Positions 36,579 to 48,497 of a stretch of DNA of 64,000 nucleotides are shown here, piece after piece. The notes beneath the pieces were generated by a model. That model searched no databases, was not told where the DNA came from, and saw only the letters and a list, made by a program, of their open reading frames with translations. Location: contig LNKV01000040.1 of the NCBI GenBank assembly GCA_001465935.1, positions 248,001-312,000 on the forward strand. Reading direction: 5' to 3'. Every line of letters begins with the position of its first letter. Position 1 is the first letter of the stretch. Position numbers and translations under genes: made by a program. This DNA is from Clarireedia homoeocarpa. Lineage: Eukaryota; Ascomycota; Leotiomycetes; Helotiales; Rutstroemiaceae.

Positions 36579-38253
36579 CATGCGTTGCATTGCATTGCAT
36601 GTCAGTGTCGGTTCCGACTGATTGGTTCGATGCGATGGAGAGGGGCTTTAATTCGATTCCTTACACATGATTGGTGCTTTTTTTCTGTTACAGAGTCGTA
36701 TTATACTGCTGCTGTGTTACGTACATGTGGTGAGGTGTATATGCAGAGCAGTTCGGGAAGCTGCTGGCTTGGTATCTCTATTGTTATGGCCGTTTTTCTT
36801 ACTTCTTCCATCTCGTTGCTTAGCTTGTCAATCCGTATGCGTACGTCCTTACATATAGCGTACATACTATCCGAATTAATGTGTGTTCTAATCCATCCAA
36901 AACGGTGGTGGCTTTTTCGTCATAAGAGCTGTTGACGCCGTGTTATGTTATGTTATGGTATCCTTCTAGCCTAATTTCGATGGTCCGCACAACCTGTCAC
37001 TGGCGTAGCGCAGAATTACACATGTTTCTCACGATGTAAAGACATCATCTGAGTCATGTCGCACACTGTGACTGTTGCATTTTGGAGTTTTGAATCCTTC
37101 CGACCTGGACCTGTCTGGCTTCGTACGCACACACATAGCTACATACAAAGTTCTAGCGCGAGAAACAATCAGGCCACAGCGTCGGCTTCTGACTTGACGC
37201 GGTACGACTTACCTGCGCGGAGAGAAATATGCTGTTCCTAGTTCTGACCTCATCGCCTCAATTCAGCAACCGCCCTTCCCAATAAGACACGAAAAACGTA
37301 TTTCCTCACAAATCACAAACCGACAATCTCGCCCCCCGAGATTCCCGTCCCGTCCACGCACACACGGCCGGGTGAGACAACGGTTCCTCTTCCACATGCC
37401 TTTTTTTTTGTGCCTGCTACTTTCGGGACTGCGTCTCCTTTCGGGACCTTTGGACCCTGGGGATTTTTTTCCTTTTTGGTGGCGCACAGCTGTATTACCC
37501 TGGCTGGAGTGTGTGCGTTTATTGGAAATACAACAGTAAGCTTACCAAAATACTGTTCGCAGCATGGGTGTCTCTTTCTACCGCCGTCCAATCACTGCAG
37601 CTCTTGCCATGTGCCGTTTTTGAGAGGAGCCCGTTTGTTTCAATATTCTGCTTTGAGAATACTGACTGATATTGTTTCTTATCTTTTCTTTTTGCTTCTT
37701 CATCCGTATACATTGAGAGAAAATGAGGCGATAGACAACCCCGCACTCTGGACGGCACGGCAATTTTATGGATCAATGAATAGGAATTGTAGAATCCATT
37801 GATTCGGAACTTCTAACCAGCGGCTTGCAATGAATATTAGCTCCCAGTATCTGCGATATATGTGACATGGGAATCCAACGTTGCCGCATCTGGCAACTTG
37901 GTGACATCTTTCCGAATGATCGTCACGATCACCTGCAAGCTTGACAGATGATCTGCTCGCAGGTTCCATCATAGCTGCCCATCCTTGCTGGAGATATACC
38001 ATGCCATGCTGAATAAACAACGTGATGGGGAAAAAAATGCATCCATGTACCAAACCCACCATGACATTCCTTCCTGTAAACGTCCATCATTGATGCCCAA
38101 TGTATCTACCATTTCTCCCAAAGCAGCACAATGAATCGATTTGAGTCTAGAGCCCCAACCACTATTTGTCACCCATCCCGCATTAATAAGCAAATCCCAA
38201 TCCCCAACCTTTCATTGCCGTCTATCCTCCACCGCGCACGCCCTCCACGTGGC
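36579..38253. other. Intergenic, nothing recognisable
   Basis: Convergent 3' ends of the PLP gene and the small secreted protein gene. Short frames only, with no splice-consistent coding sequence seen. T-rich tracts at 36.68 and 37.4-37.7 kb. Confidence 0.6.
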
Positions 38254-38616
38254 CTATCCCATCACAACGCCACCGACTGCCACAACCGCCATCGCCATGA
38301 GCATGGCCGGGAACGCCGGGACGCGCAAGCCCATACCAGCATTGCAGAACGGGGCTCCGCAGTTCTGTCTCTCCTCGAGGACCTCACCTTCCTCATTCTC
38401 TTTGCGAGACTCGATTTCGATGGGAAGGGAATAGATGGCACGAGCATCAAGGGCGGAAAGTAGACCGAAGCCATTGCTGAAGGTGCGGGGCTGGACTTCA
38501 GTTTCCGGGATGGTTGAGAGAATATTGGTTGTGATTAGATTGGGAGTGGGTGCGCCGAGGCTGAAAGAGATGAGGGCGAGGAGGAAGAAGGTGAAGATGA
38601 GCTTTGCGCTATGCAT
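38254..38616 (-). CDS. Small secreted or GPI-type surface protein, 120 residues
   Basis: ATG at 38616. The N-terminus is a typical signal peptide (K at residue 5, then LIFTFFLLALISFSLGA, likely cut after GA or AP). The mature part of about 70 residues is polar and has only two Cys, close together in QNCGAPFCNAG. It ends in a hydrophobic stretch (MLMAMAVVAVGGVVMG) with no basic tail, as in GPI-anchor signals, so a cell-wall or membrane-anchored product is likely. Single exon. The function is unknown; a secreted effector or wall protein are both possible. The downstream neighbour on the same strand direction is the gene-free 36.6-38.2 kb region. Confidence 0.7.
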   Translation of the reverse strand: MHSAKLIFTFFLLALISFSLGAPTPNLITTNILSTIPETEVQPRTFSNGFGLLSALDARAIYSLPIEIESRKENEEGEVLEERQNCGAPFCNAGMGLRVPAFPAMLMAMAVVAVGGVVMG

Positions 38617-39065
38617 TTTGATGACGAGATATTGGTTTATAGATATGACGTAAAATGGCCGTGATTTTTAAGCGTATATTCGGTCGATATAGATAGATTG
38701 CAGTGGAGTGGAGTGCTGAACACTGAGAACTGACTGATTCGATCTGGGTTGGCTTGAGATGGAATTTTCTTGACGATGGAAGAAAGCCGTTGATGGTGAC
38801 AACAGCTTTATGGAGAAATTGAGGACTTGATGTGCCAGGCCAATTCACTACATTTTGCACGGGAAGGAGCAGAGATTGTATCGCCAATATCGTAATGTGA
38901 TTGAAAGGGCAACTTGGTATTCACTTATAACGGTATCATAATTTAAATTATAGAGATGAATTGGAGAGAGTATGTCAGAAGAATTATGCTGCTACTTCCC
39001 ATCCTCGAGTGGCACCTCAATCGTTTTCAGATATTCACGCCTAGAGGAATATAAATGTATACTAT

Positions 39066-39622
39066 CAGGTTCGCACCATCCACCCATAGATGTCAATCAA
39101 CTTGTGAGCCATACTGAATTATCTGCCACAAATGCTTGGCAATTTCATGCAGAGAGCTTAGAGATCTCCATTGAGCTGATGTCATGGTATGGCGGCATTT
39201 CGCTACCACTGCTACGAATGGTGCGCGAAGCTATTGCGAGACAAGTCATGAATGTAGAGAAGCCATGAAAGCACAGGCAGAAGAAATTAACAAGCATACA
39301 GCATGAAACATATTACAAGAGTCGCAGATTTCTACACCTCAACAGGGCAACATTGCAACTTGGAATCTCCCAAAGAAAAGTATGGAATGCGACAAACGTG
39401 CTGAACATAAACGAGTTCTCGCGGCAGTCGACGAGGCCCCAGGAACTATGAAGAGCTCAGTCAATTTGCGGTAGAAAGAGAGCGAGAATGAACTATTGCG
39501 CCAAAACGAGGCCGTGGAGATGTAACAAAGGCACAACCAGAAGCGAAAAGACAAGACTCAAAGCGATGCGACCTATCTCACCGCAGCCCGAAAGCTAATG
39601 CATTCGTGTGCTTCTGGACTCA
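39066..39622 (+). pseudogene. Relic of a Glu/Lys/Gln-rich (coiled-coil-like) frame
   Basis: One plus-strand frame reads CRELRDLH, stop, then a stretch including ECREAMKAQAEEINKHTA, stop, NILQESQISTPQQGN, MECDKRAEHKRVLAAVDEA, stop, KESENELLRQNEAVEM, stop, QRHNQKRKDKTQSDATYL. The stops (TGA, TGA, TAG, TAA) are all one C-to-T change from CGA, CAG or CAA. Composition is that of a helical, charged protein. It recalls the C-terminal helical tails of some fungal transposases, but that is a guess. No intact gene. Confidence 0.35.
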
Positions 39623-39891
39623 AGTTGTACAGAACCAGGAAGAGGCATTTCTAGAGCTTGCAGGAATACAACTCCAAAACTCCATTCAACAATTATTAGG
39701 TCCCATCTCCAACATAACGGTGAACATCGCACATCCTCATGACCGCCGGTATTTCCCACAATTCTTCATTCTGTCTTTGATACACGTCTCTCGAATCGAG
39801 GCCTCAGATATATAAACACCATACGCCATCCAGCCATCTCGCACATCTATTCTTCCCTCCTATGTACCTCCACTGGTGGCCCAGTCCACGA

Positions 39892-40311
39892 TCATGAGAG
39901 AGTAATAGCTCCCCTTCGGTTGTCGCGGAAATGCAGGAAGGCTTGGAAACCGCAGCCAACAAGGAAAACCTGCGAAATCGCCCATATGTTAGCATAGCCC
40001 TTAACAGCGCTGAGGGCAGCCCGCCGATGTAGAAAGAAACAGTGGGAAAACGACGTACGGCATAAACGATCACAGCACCGAAGACAGTAGCGGCCACTGC
40101 AGCTCCATCCTTTGGGTCCCCCTTTCCGCCCGTAAATTCATGGTTATTGCTCTTGAAGAGCGATCCGATGACCGAGAGAATGACGATGGCGAAGACGGAG
40201 ATGACGACGCTGCATGATGATTAGCATTTGATGGAAGTTGGATGATGGATGGCGCAAGGCTGGGGCAACGAACCAAGACCATGCTTGCATTACTCCTACG
40301 ACTGGCTTCAT
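39892..40311 (-). CDS. V-type ATPase subunit f homologue (yeast YPR170W-B type), 88 residues
   Basis: Three exons: 40311-40274, 40209-40059 and 39969-39892 (introns 63 and 89 bases with GTTCGT/CATGCAG and GTACGT/TCGCAG signals; all phases agree). The product starts MKPVVGVMQAWSCVVISVF and has two membrane helices (VISVFAIVILSVIGSLF and VAATVFGAVIVYAVFLVGCGF). Between them is the conserved polar loop HEFTGGKGDPKDG. This matches, by length, order and motifs, the yeast subunit f of the vacuolar ATPase Vo sector and its animal relative RNASEK. The protein would sit in the vacuolar/endosomal membrane as part of the proton channel sector. The exons are too short to stand out as open frames, so it is easily missed in automatic annotation. 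Identification is from remembered family features, not a search. Confidence 0.88.
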
Positions 40312-43159
40312 CGTGATAGCTTTCGATATGCGGACTTATGGTGGAGAGATTATTTGAGGTTTATTGATTTATCGAGGAAGATTGAGGTTTGTGGTCAACT
40401 GGTTGGAAGGCGGTCGTTTGAATTGAAGCTTGATCGGTTGTCGGAGCTTGGTGGTACGGAAAGTCTTGGCAAGACCTTCCGCGAGCGGAAACCTCATGAT
40501 TTCAACCCTTTTTTGTTTTTCGACTTCTTTCTTGTCAGTGACATCGAGGAGATTTCAAAAATCTCAACGATGTTTACGCTGGTGACATTTTGTCGCCTTG
40601 GATGTCCGTAGATCAATTTTCTATTTGGACCCGGCTGCTATGATCGTACTTTTCGTTACTCCAGAGTATCAGAGTTCCTTCGTGGCCTTCTCTAACCTTA
40701 CTTAACCGTAAGATTTTGCCTATGCACCATGAAGAGTATGATATTGAATAATTTGGGCATCATTTGGATAAATCGCGCAGCGTTGCATCTACATACTACC
40801 TTTGAATTTGTCTACTGGTCATTGCATTTCAAAGTCCACCATCTAAATGCTTCATTTACTCGGATGGCACCCATCCGTGTTTTCCACAAACGGCACAGTT
40901 GCTACTGTTTAGATCCATTCTCCATTTACATTGCCATCTGGGTGGACATCTAAATTAAAGACTCATTGGCTGTCTGAAATTTTGTCTGGTGCTGTTACCC
41001 AAAGGTTCCTTTGAAGTATCTATGGAATTGGATTTCGTTGCTGCCTGCGCCTGTGTTCTCTTGCCCTTGGATACTAGCTCACTGTATCATTACTATCGAG
41101 CCCTTGGGGTGGTGATATGGAGTAGGACAATCTCTCCGATCTATGACGACTGTGTTCTGTAATTTGATTATATGATTTCCAAGGGACCCATGCAGCACTC
41201 AATTCCAACGCCCCAATTGGAGGGTGGTTATTTTGTGGCCTTGTGAGGAAGATCGAGCGGGCGATGCAACGGCAGTATCGGGTCACACGGGCATTTCTTC
41301 TGCCCTTGTGCTTCAGATTGCGGCAAAGAGAGAAGAGTAAATCGATAGTCAACCTTCCAAGCTTGACATACGCCGGTGTTATATGATTAACAGCTAAGTA
41401 TAAGAGAACCAGATGAACGACCTCCATTCTTCTTGGCAACCACGGGCACTACCTATCGCCAAGCTTTCTGACAAAAGGCCAAGAGAGAGGTAGGTGGACA
41501 CAGACTTTGAGGTAGATGGACACAGACTTTGAGGTAGATGGACACAGACTTTGCGAAAGGTTGTCTCGTAGATGCTTTGTCCCAAACACCAGATGCCAAG
41601 GCCCATGTGTTTCCATGTTTCGAGTTAAGACTACCGACGTACTTCGTAAAAGCTAGCTTTTTGTTGAAACAAGCCTTCTGTGTCGAAGAGCTAGGTGGAG
41701 TTGGGTGACCTCGGCAGCGACCCCGACGAATTATCTTTAGAAACCATGGGTTTGAAGGCCAGGATCGAGAATCAATCTGTTTGGTGGCATGCTGCAACGG
41801 TGTTATCCGCCGTGCTATACTGCGCCTCAAATAACTCATCTCGCATATTCGCTTACCACCCCTTCGATGTATCGACAGCCAAAGAATCAAAGCGATTCTT
41901 TCGGCATTGTATGAAACGAAACAAATTTGAACGCTTTCGCTGGCGCGCGGCATTTTCAATCAAACGGAAAGTTAAACTCTCAAAGGACCCCGAAGAATGC
42001 GAAGAAGATTTTCCCAATTGCCGTCCAAGATCATCAAAGCGCTCGTGTTCCTCGGGTATTCCAAGATCTAAAGAGAGGAAGGGCCCCGGATAATGATTAG
42101 CACCAGGATATTGCACCACCAGCACTGTACGGAGTAAACGCTCGAAGTTCAGGGGTTAAGCAAAACGAAAAGCTTAGCATCGTAGCCGGAAGTTTAGTGC
42201 ATCCCCCATACATTCGCGAGACCCAGAGAGGATGCCAGCCCCCAACTTTTACCCGGAAATGAACAAACATCACAATTGTGAGCCTTTCATTGGACGACGT
42301 CGATGACAATGCCAACACTTGCACAACCTCCTACTGCCTACCCAGGTTAGGGAATGGTTATTTCTGGCCCTTTTACATACATCCCCAACTTCGACGAGAC
42401 TCATCCCGCATGCTCTAAGATATCGATCATCAATCATCATAAATGGGTCTGCCTAAGCGGGGTGGACAGCCGTCGTAGCCATGAAACCGTGGAGCAAAAG
42501 ATATGGGATCACTTCGAAACAAAGCTTGAGAAACGACGAACTGAGCATCAACTCATCGTTACCCGTGCCAAGCAGCGAGCGGTAGACCATGGGCAGAAAG
42601 GCTTTGTTCCTGGCCGATTGCCATTACCATACCCGGTGTTTTGCGCATGTACAACGTTATACAACTTTAGCGCACACCTTTTCAACGCTTGAGCCTACCC
42701 GGACGGCCAATTTTGAATGGCTAGATACTATTCGTTGGAAAGTGGACGGCGCAGTACATGCGTATTATACGATGCAAGCGCAAATTCACTGGGTCTGTGG
42801 AACTTTCTCCATGTTAGGTAAGATATAGTGCATTCAGAGGTAAGTGAATCCTATAGCTGAACTGATCCACACTCTGTGATTTATAAAGCTACTTCCCCTC
42901 CTCTTGTTCCTTTTTGAAATAACATCCTCACCGTCACTCTCATTTCTCTATAATACCCCGTTGTGAATATCTTAATTTCTTGTCGAGATAGTCGTTGCTT
43001 CCTTTCAAGATTTCCCCATAAGTGAGTATTTACCTACCAGTTCTTCCTACCATCTATCCACCTTGGTATCAACTCTAACATTTTCCTCATAGTTAATACA
43101 CATATCAGTACTACTTCTACACTACACAACTTCAAATAACTTGATTATAATATATCAAG
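40312..43159. other. Intergenic between divergent genes (V-ATPase f and SOD)
   Basis: Contains a 22-bp triple repeat (listed) and several 70-170-codon open frames on both strands between 41.4 and 42.7 kb, none with recognisable motifs. The last 250 bases are pyrimidine-rich with CT runs, as expected for the SOD promoter and leader; an intron in the leader (GTGAGT at 43021 to CATAG at 43092) is possible. Confidence 0.5.
41489..41554. repeat. 22-bp tandem repeat, 3 copies
   Basis: Three copies of a 22-base unit (GGTAGATGGACACAGACTTTGA) at 41489, 41511 and 41533, with one or two differences. Confidence 0.9.
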
Positions 43160-44022
43160 ATGCATTCAACCGCATTCCTCACAGTCTTCGCGAGTACACT
43201 TCTCGGCCTCGCAAATGCGCAGACCACCAGCGAACCAGTGACCGGCATTTTGGGCAATGCAACAGTCGTTGAGAACAACCCACCTAATACTGTCTACGTT
43301 GCTACTCTTCCAGAAACCCAATTCTTCAACCCGGAGGACCCGCGTGGAAATGTCAAGGGCACTGTTTCTGCCATCGCAAACGCAGACGGAATTGGCATCA
43401 CTATTGATGTAAAATTCTCTAATCTTCCCACATCTGGAGGGCCATTCCGTAAGTTTGATCTGCTAGCAATGTATGATTTTCATAACTTACACGAACCAGT
43501 CTACCATCTCCACGACCAACCAGTCCCTGCAGACGGCAACTGCACCAGCACCCTAGGTCATCTCGACCCATTCATTCGCGGTGAGGTAAGGCAGCTCCCC
43601 TCTCCTCCTCTTCCTTTTTCCTTTCCCTACTCCTCAAAATCACTAACACCGCTCCCATTTAGACCCCCGCGTGCGACAGTTCCCTCCCGCAAACCTGCCA
43701 AGTAGGCGACCTCTCTGGCAAACACGGGAAAATCACCTCGGACCCCTTCACCGCAAATTACAAAGATGACTTCGCATCCACTCTCCCTGGTCTCGGTTCC
43801 TTCTTCGGTAACCGCTCCATCGTCTTACATTTCGGCAATAAGACGCGTCTTACATGCGCCAATTTCACTTTGGCTCCTGCCACCAATGCGACACAGGCGA
43901 ATGCTACATCGACGGGTGCACCGCTGCAGTACACGGGTGTGGGAGGAGCCGGGAGCGTGGGAATCGAGAGGGGCATGATGGCACTGGTGGTGATAGGATT
44001 GGCGGCGGTCTTTGTGTTGTGA
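43160..44022 (+). CDS. Secreted, GPI-anchored Cu-only-type superoxide dismutase
   Basis: Exons 43160-43448, 43500-43585 and 43663-44022; 244 residues. A signal peptide (TAFLTVFASTLLGLANA) is followed by a SOD_Cu fold: VKGTVSAI, then GGPFLYHLHDQPVPADGNC across the first splice (the H-x-H pair of the copper site), STLGHLDPF (next His) and GDLSGKHGKI (next His). IVLHFGNKTRLTCANF closes the domain, with a Cys that would pair with NCT. The usual zinc-loop His/Asp set is not evident, as in the extracellular Cu-only SODs of fungi such as Candida Sod5. The tail is Thr/Ser/Ala-rich with an N-glycosylation site and ends in MMALVVIGLAAVFVL, a GPI-type signal. It should remove superoxide at the cell surface, possibly against host oxidative burst. 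Stop at 44020. Confidence 0.9.
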
Positions 44023-47000
44023 GAGGGGAGTAATTTAATTGGATGGATTTGGTGACATAGTTGTACATGGGGATGATGATTATTCTTTTCTATTTGGGGA
44101 GTTTTGGGCACTTCATACCCGGTCGGCAGCACACGTTGATGTCGCCTATTAATCTAGGGAAGGAGTAGAAAACAGCGCATGACAACATTTATTAGTTAGG
44201 CTGTGTAAAACGTTTATGATAGGCGGAGGACTTCTTAATTCAGCATTGTGGACCAGATTCTTTCCGTACAGTGCTTCTTAAGGCTCATAGTTTCCTGCGT
44301 TTGGGATGTTGGATTATCCATCCTGGTGACATGCATCCATCATGGTTGAGTTGCTCGCCACCCCCCTCCCTTTCCCTGCGCAAACTATCTCATATTCCTC
44401 GCAAAAACCATCACAGCATTCTCCTCCCCCCCCCCCCCCACTCACCAAAAAGCTAATCCCCCAGCTGCCAAAGTCACCCCTAACCACCTTCCCCTCGACA
44501 TCCTCCCCACCCCACCCCACCCACCATCAAGCAGCACCTCCTTCCCTCCTATCCTTTCCAAAAACCCCAAACTAAACTGCATCCGCCCCCCCAAAAAAAG
44601 AAAGAAAAAAAAAATAAAAATAAAAACAAATGCAACCTCACACCGAAGAACCCCGTTCTTGGCATTGACCCGTCCGCTGGTAGCAGAACCGCTGTTTCAG
44701 ATTTCGCACGTTGACAAAAGCTTCGTGGTGTCTGTCTGTCTGTCTGTGCGGTTGAGTTTGGGGTTTTCCGGTAGGTTTGTAGGAATAGGAAGGAGGAGGA
44801 GGGTTACTCAGCTAGATTAATGGTGAGGGAGGGATGGGATGGGTTGGGAAGGATAGTTGAAGATATCACTTTCGGTTGCAGTCTTAGTAGGATACGAATG
44901 AATACAGTACGAGTGGGTGTGAAGAGAGAGAGTGTTTCCTGGTTTCTTGAGACCATTTGGTACTATGTTAATATCAAGACGAGAGGCTTGTTCATCTTGA
45001 TATTGCTTCCAGAAGTAGTCATACGGGGAGTGGCGATGGGCGATGATGATAAAAGCTACTGTGAACAGAATAGCAGTGATATGAGTAGCATGAATTACGT
45101 ATTTGTGAGTAGATCGGGCTGCCAATCGAAGGAGGAAAACCGAGTTTGAAAGACGAATCAAAGGTGTCATTGCTGCACATGAAATTCTCTAGTGTGTTAG
45201 AATACGACTTTGGAAATGTTCAATCAACCAACACAGAAGTTCGTTAAGCATATTTACGACATAGGCAAACGCACTCATCATACTACTAAACTTCGAGAGC
45301 CCTTGGTATACTTTGAGGATTGATGTTGTCGAGATGTTGGCCAGTTCCTCATCTGACGCCTTGCATCACCAAGGCATCATACACCGTGTATACAAGCTAG
45401 AAGTGTCAGAAAAAGGTCAGAGACATACGAAAAAGGCATCATCTATCAATGCAAGGAAAAGCAAAAGGTCATCTAGATTCCAAGACTTCGTAATTCACGC
45501 TCAAACACCAATTCTTAGGGACACAAACACCCATGAAAGTTCAACAAACAATCCAAATCACCGTAGCTACATAAGTTGTCAAGAGAAATACTTTGTGATG
45601 TTATGAATAACAACTCGCCAATCTGAGGACCTCGATCTTGCATATTGCTTCTTTGGAAATCATGCAGCAAAAGGCAGTACAAAAAAGAGAGCTAATAGTG
45701 ATAGAAGACGTGTATCCTTCTCATTGATGAGAGTATCAGAATATCAGGATGTCTGTGGACAATTTCTTCATTTCAAGTGCAATCCCCCTGCTATCGAACG
45801 GAAGCATGCGCTAGGTACTATCCTGCATTTGCATATGCGCATTGCATATCTGCATGTATGAACGTTGTGCTATTTCGGAATTGCCATTCTGTACTCTCCT
45901 AGATCCCTTTTTTGTTGAATACAACCTTTCCTAGAAACCTTATATCCAAAGACTTCAACAACAGTGACCATTCCTCTTGGCATAGGTCAGATGCAGGTCG
46001 GGATTAGTAAAAACTTTAATCGAACGGGTCGGTAGATCATTCGTGGAGATCAACAGTTCTGCTGTGCTGTGGAGCAATGATGGAGTTGTAATCCATACTT
46101 GGAACTGTCTTTCTAAATAAGAAGTTTCCGAGAAGCTAGAGGCGTTTTATTTTGGCTGTAGCAGTAGAAGTACGAGTTAGTCTGACGGAACCGTACACCC
46201 ACGCTCTTGAACTCTCAGGAGACCTGTATGAAAAGAAACATATAGGAGGGAGTACCATCAACTTCTACAAACTCATAAAGACCTTCTGGATTTACGCTTC
46301 GGGACCAGTAGCTGAAAACCGCCTTTTTATTTTAGAGTATCATAAATATGAGCTCCCACCGCGAGAACTCTTCACTGCCTTCCTGCCTGCGGGCTCTAAC
46401 TAACACAGAAAGTATTGTCCAGCACCACTGCTACAGTAGCCTAGTGATCTGAAACTCTAAATGTGAGTTATTGAAAAGAAGTGTGTACTAACATAGACGA
46501 TTAGTCCCCTGACAAGGCTCGTCTATGGGGTGTTAGGGTAAGCTGGCACCATGTAACCTTTAGGGATAAATGGTTTGTACCATAATAACAGCCATGTTCG
46601 CAGTGTGAAAGCGGCTTCATAGACCATGATAGAGCAGTCTTGCTTTCTCGAAAATATCCGGCGGTTTTATCCCCTTCTTCATTCCGTCTCGTGTTGTGGA
46701 TTAGCTCTCTTCAAAGTGGCCACTATCATCCAGACAAGGCTAGAAACGGCAGAACAGGCTTCGCATCGAACTGCCGACAAGCGGTTATATTCGGCCGAAC
46801 ACTTCGCTTCTAATTGAGATATATCCACGCATTCCCTAGTCTTGCTACATTTTCCAACTCTGATTTAACTCCGATTGTTCCGAAACACGTAGCTGGTACG
46901 GTAAACTCATTGCTGGACATGCGGATGCTTTATATGCAGCACCGTCACAAGTGAAAATAACGACGAGCAAGAACGGGGATGGGTATGCGGATCTCTCTGC

Positions 47001-48497
47001 GGTTGCTGATTTCAGAAGCTTCTCTTTTCGCCCTTCCTCAAATCCCTGCTGCCACCACAAGCTCTTCCGTCTCGCATTACATGTCATTGAATGTGCCTGC
47101 ATAATTCATGGGTGTGAAGTTAGAGATATATGATGAAAAGAATCGACGTGTTCTGCTGGATGCAAGCTGTCGACCATCCTCACTGAAGCGAAAGTCCAAC
47201 CTATTCCGATGAACGTAAACCCTTCCTGTAAGCGTCTTCCTAGCTTCATCCCATATTTCCTCTGAATGCCATCCTGTGGGGTCTAGCTTCTGGTTTGCAG
47301 AGTTTCAGCATTAAGGTTCACGCCACGGGTCGTCCACTTGCGTGCTTCCGTTCGGGGTCACCTGCTGCGAGAGCTTTGATGGTACTGGTTTGGGATACGT
47401 CTTCTGCATGCAGTAGATGTACTTCCATTTCACCCTGCAGTAGTTTGTGCCTGCAAACGGGAAGCCTGTTTGAATGAAAGCGAAGTATATTTGAAGAAGT
47501 CGGCTGCATGTTCCTTAGGATTGGATATGAGTTCAAGCGACCATGCGGCCTATCGACACGAGCTATCAAACAATGCGGGTACTTGGAAATAATTCAATTT
47601 CCAAGATGGCATCGGTCGAAAGCACAGACGCCTAACGCCGAAGCCTCTGAGGCGAGCTCCAAATGGGCATACATACCTCTGAAACCAAGGGCAACGCAAA
47701 TGACCCCGTGAGACGGTACAGCTGCACAGCGTCGATCACACTCAGTACTTGTGAATGAACGAAGTTTGCAAAGGCCAAGCCTTCATGTAATCATAGAAAG
47801 AGAGACAGAGAGAGATTAATCTCGCGTGTAACTCTTCCTGAGAGTGTTGCGTGGTTAAGTAACCCAATTCACATGAAACAGTCGGGGTCGAGGTCGGAGG
47901 TTCCTGGCTCATCTGGTGTTGTTAGGTGTGCAGATATATTTTGTATGGGACCATCCCACACATCCCACGTGATCTCCCCTCCCCTCGAGGCAACATGGAA
48001 GGTGCGCAGTTGCCAAATCAAGTGTGTTTTGGGCAACGCAGAATGAAACTGAAAACAAAATGAGAAATACGACGAGTACCGAGACCTCCCGATCCGAGAA
48101 TCTTACGTCAGAATTATCACTATATCAAGTGAAGTAAAGAAACTCCAGCTTAATCCATCCGTCTCAAAGGGGGGAATTTCACGTTTGGTGGAAGCGAGAA
48201 TCAATCTTTTTCAATCCAATGCTCGAAGTCCATAGGAGGCATTTCGCAATAAGAATGATGCGAATAAGGCTGTAAGCCTCACGCTGCATCTGAATAGAAG
48301 CAAAACCTGCTTCATACCCTGCAAAGAAGATGCAGAAATGGTTTTAGCTGGGGCTATGTAATACTGCGCGCTTTTCAGCCTTCAAAAGTCTCGTTGAGCT
48401 TCGAGATGGGGAAGTTCTTTGCATTTCTACTCTTTTATTTATCGACTTGCTTAAACATATCCATCGATCGAGTGATTCGTCGACAGAAAAAAGAAAT
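44023..48497. other. 4.5-kb intergenic region, low-complexity and short frames
   Basis: C-rich tracts at 44.35-44.6 kb including a C-run at about 44430, and an A-rich run at 44.6 kb. A possible small membrane ORF lies at 45170-44817 (listed). Several 60-97-codon frames between 45.3 and 47.7 kb show no motif. Possibly further decayed coding DNA; I cannot name any. Confidence 0.45.
44817..45170 (-). CDS. Hypothetical small one-helix membrane protein
   Basis: ATG at 45170. The first 65 residues look protein-like: a basic start (IRLSNSVFLLRLAARSTHKY), a membrane helix (ITAILFTVAFIII) and then a polar YDYFWKQYQDEQ motif. The last 50 residues (His/Ser/Pro-rich) look random, so the real end may lie earlier, through an intron I cannot place. 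No family recognised. It could also be the last exon of a longer gene. Confidence 0.3.
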   Translation of the reverse strand: MTPLIRLSNSVFLLRLAARSTHKYVIHATHITAILFTVAFIIIAHRHSPYDYFWKQYQDEQASRLDINIVPNGLKKPGNTLSLHTHSYCIHSYPTKTATESDIFNYPSQPIPSLPHH

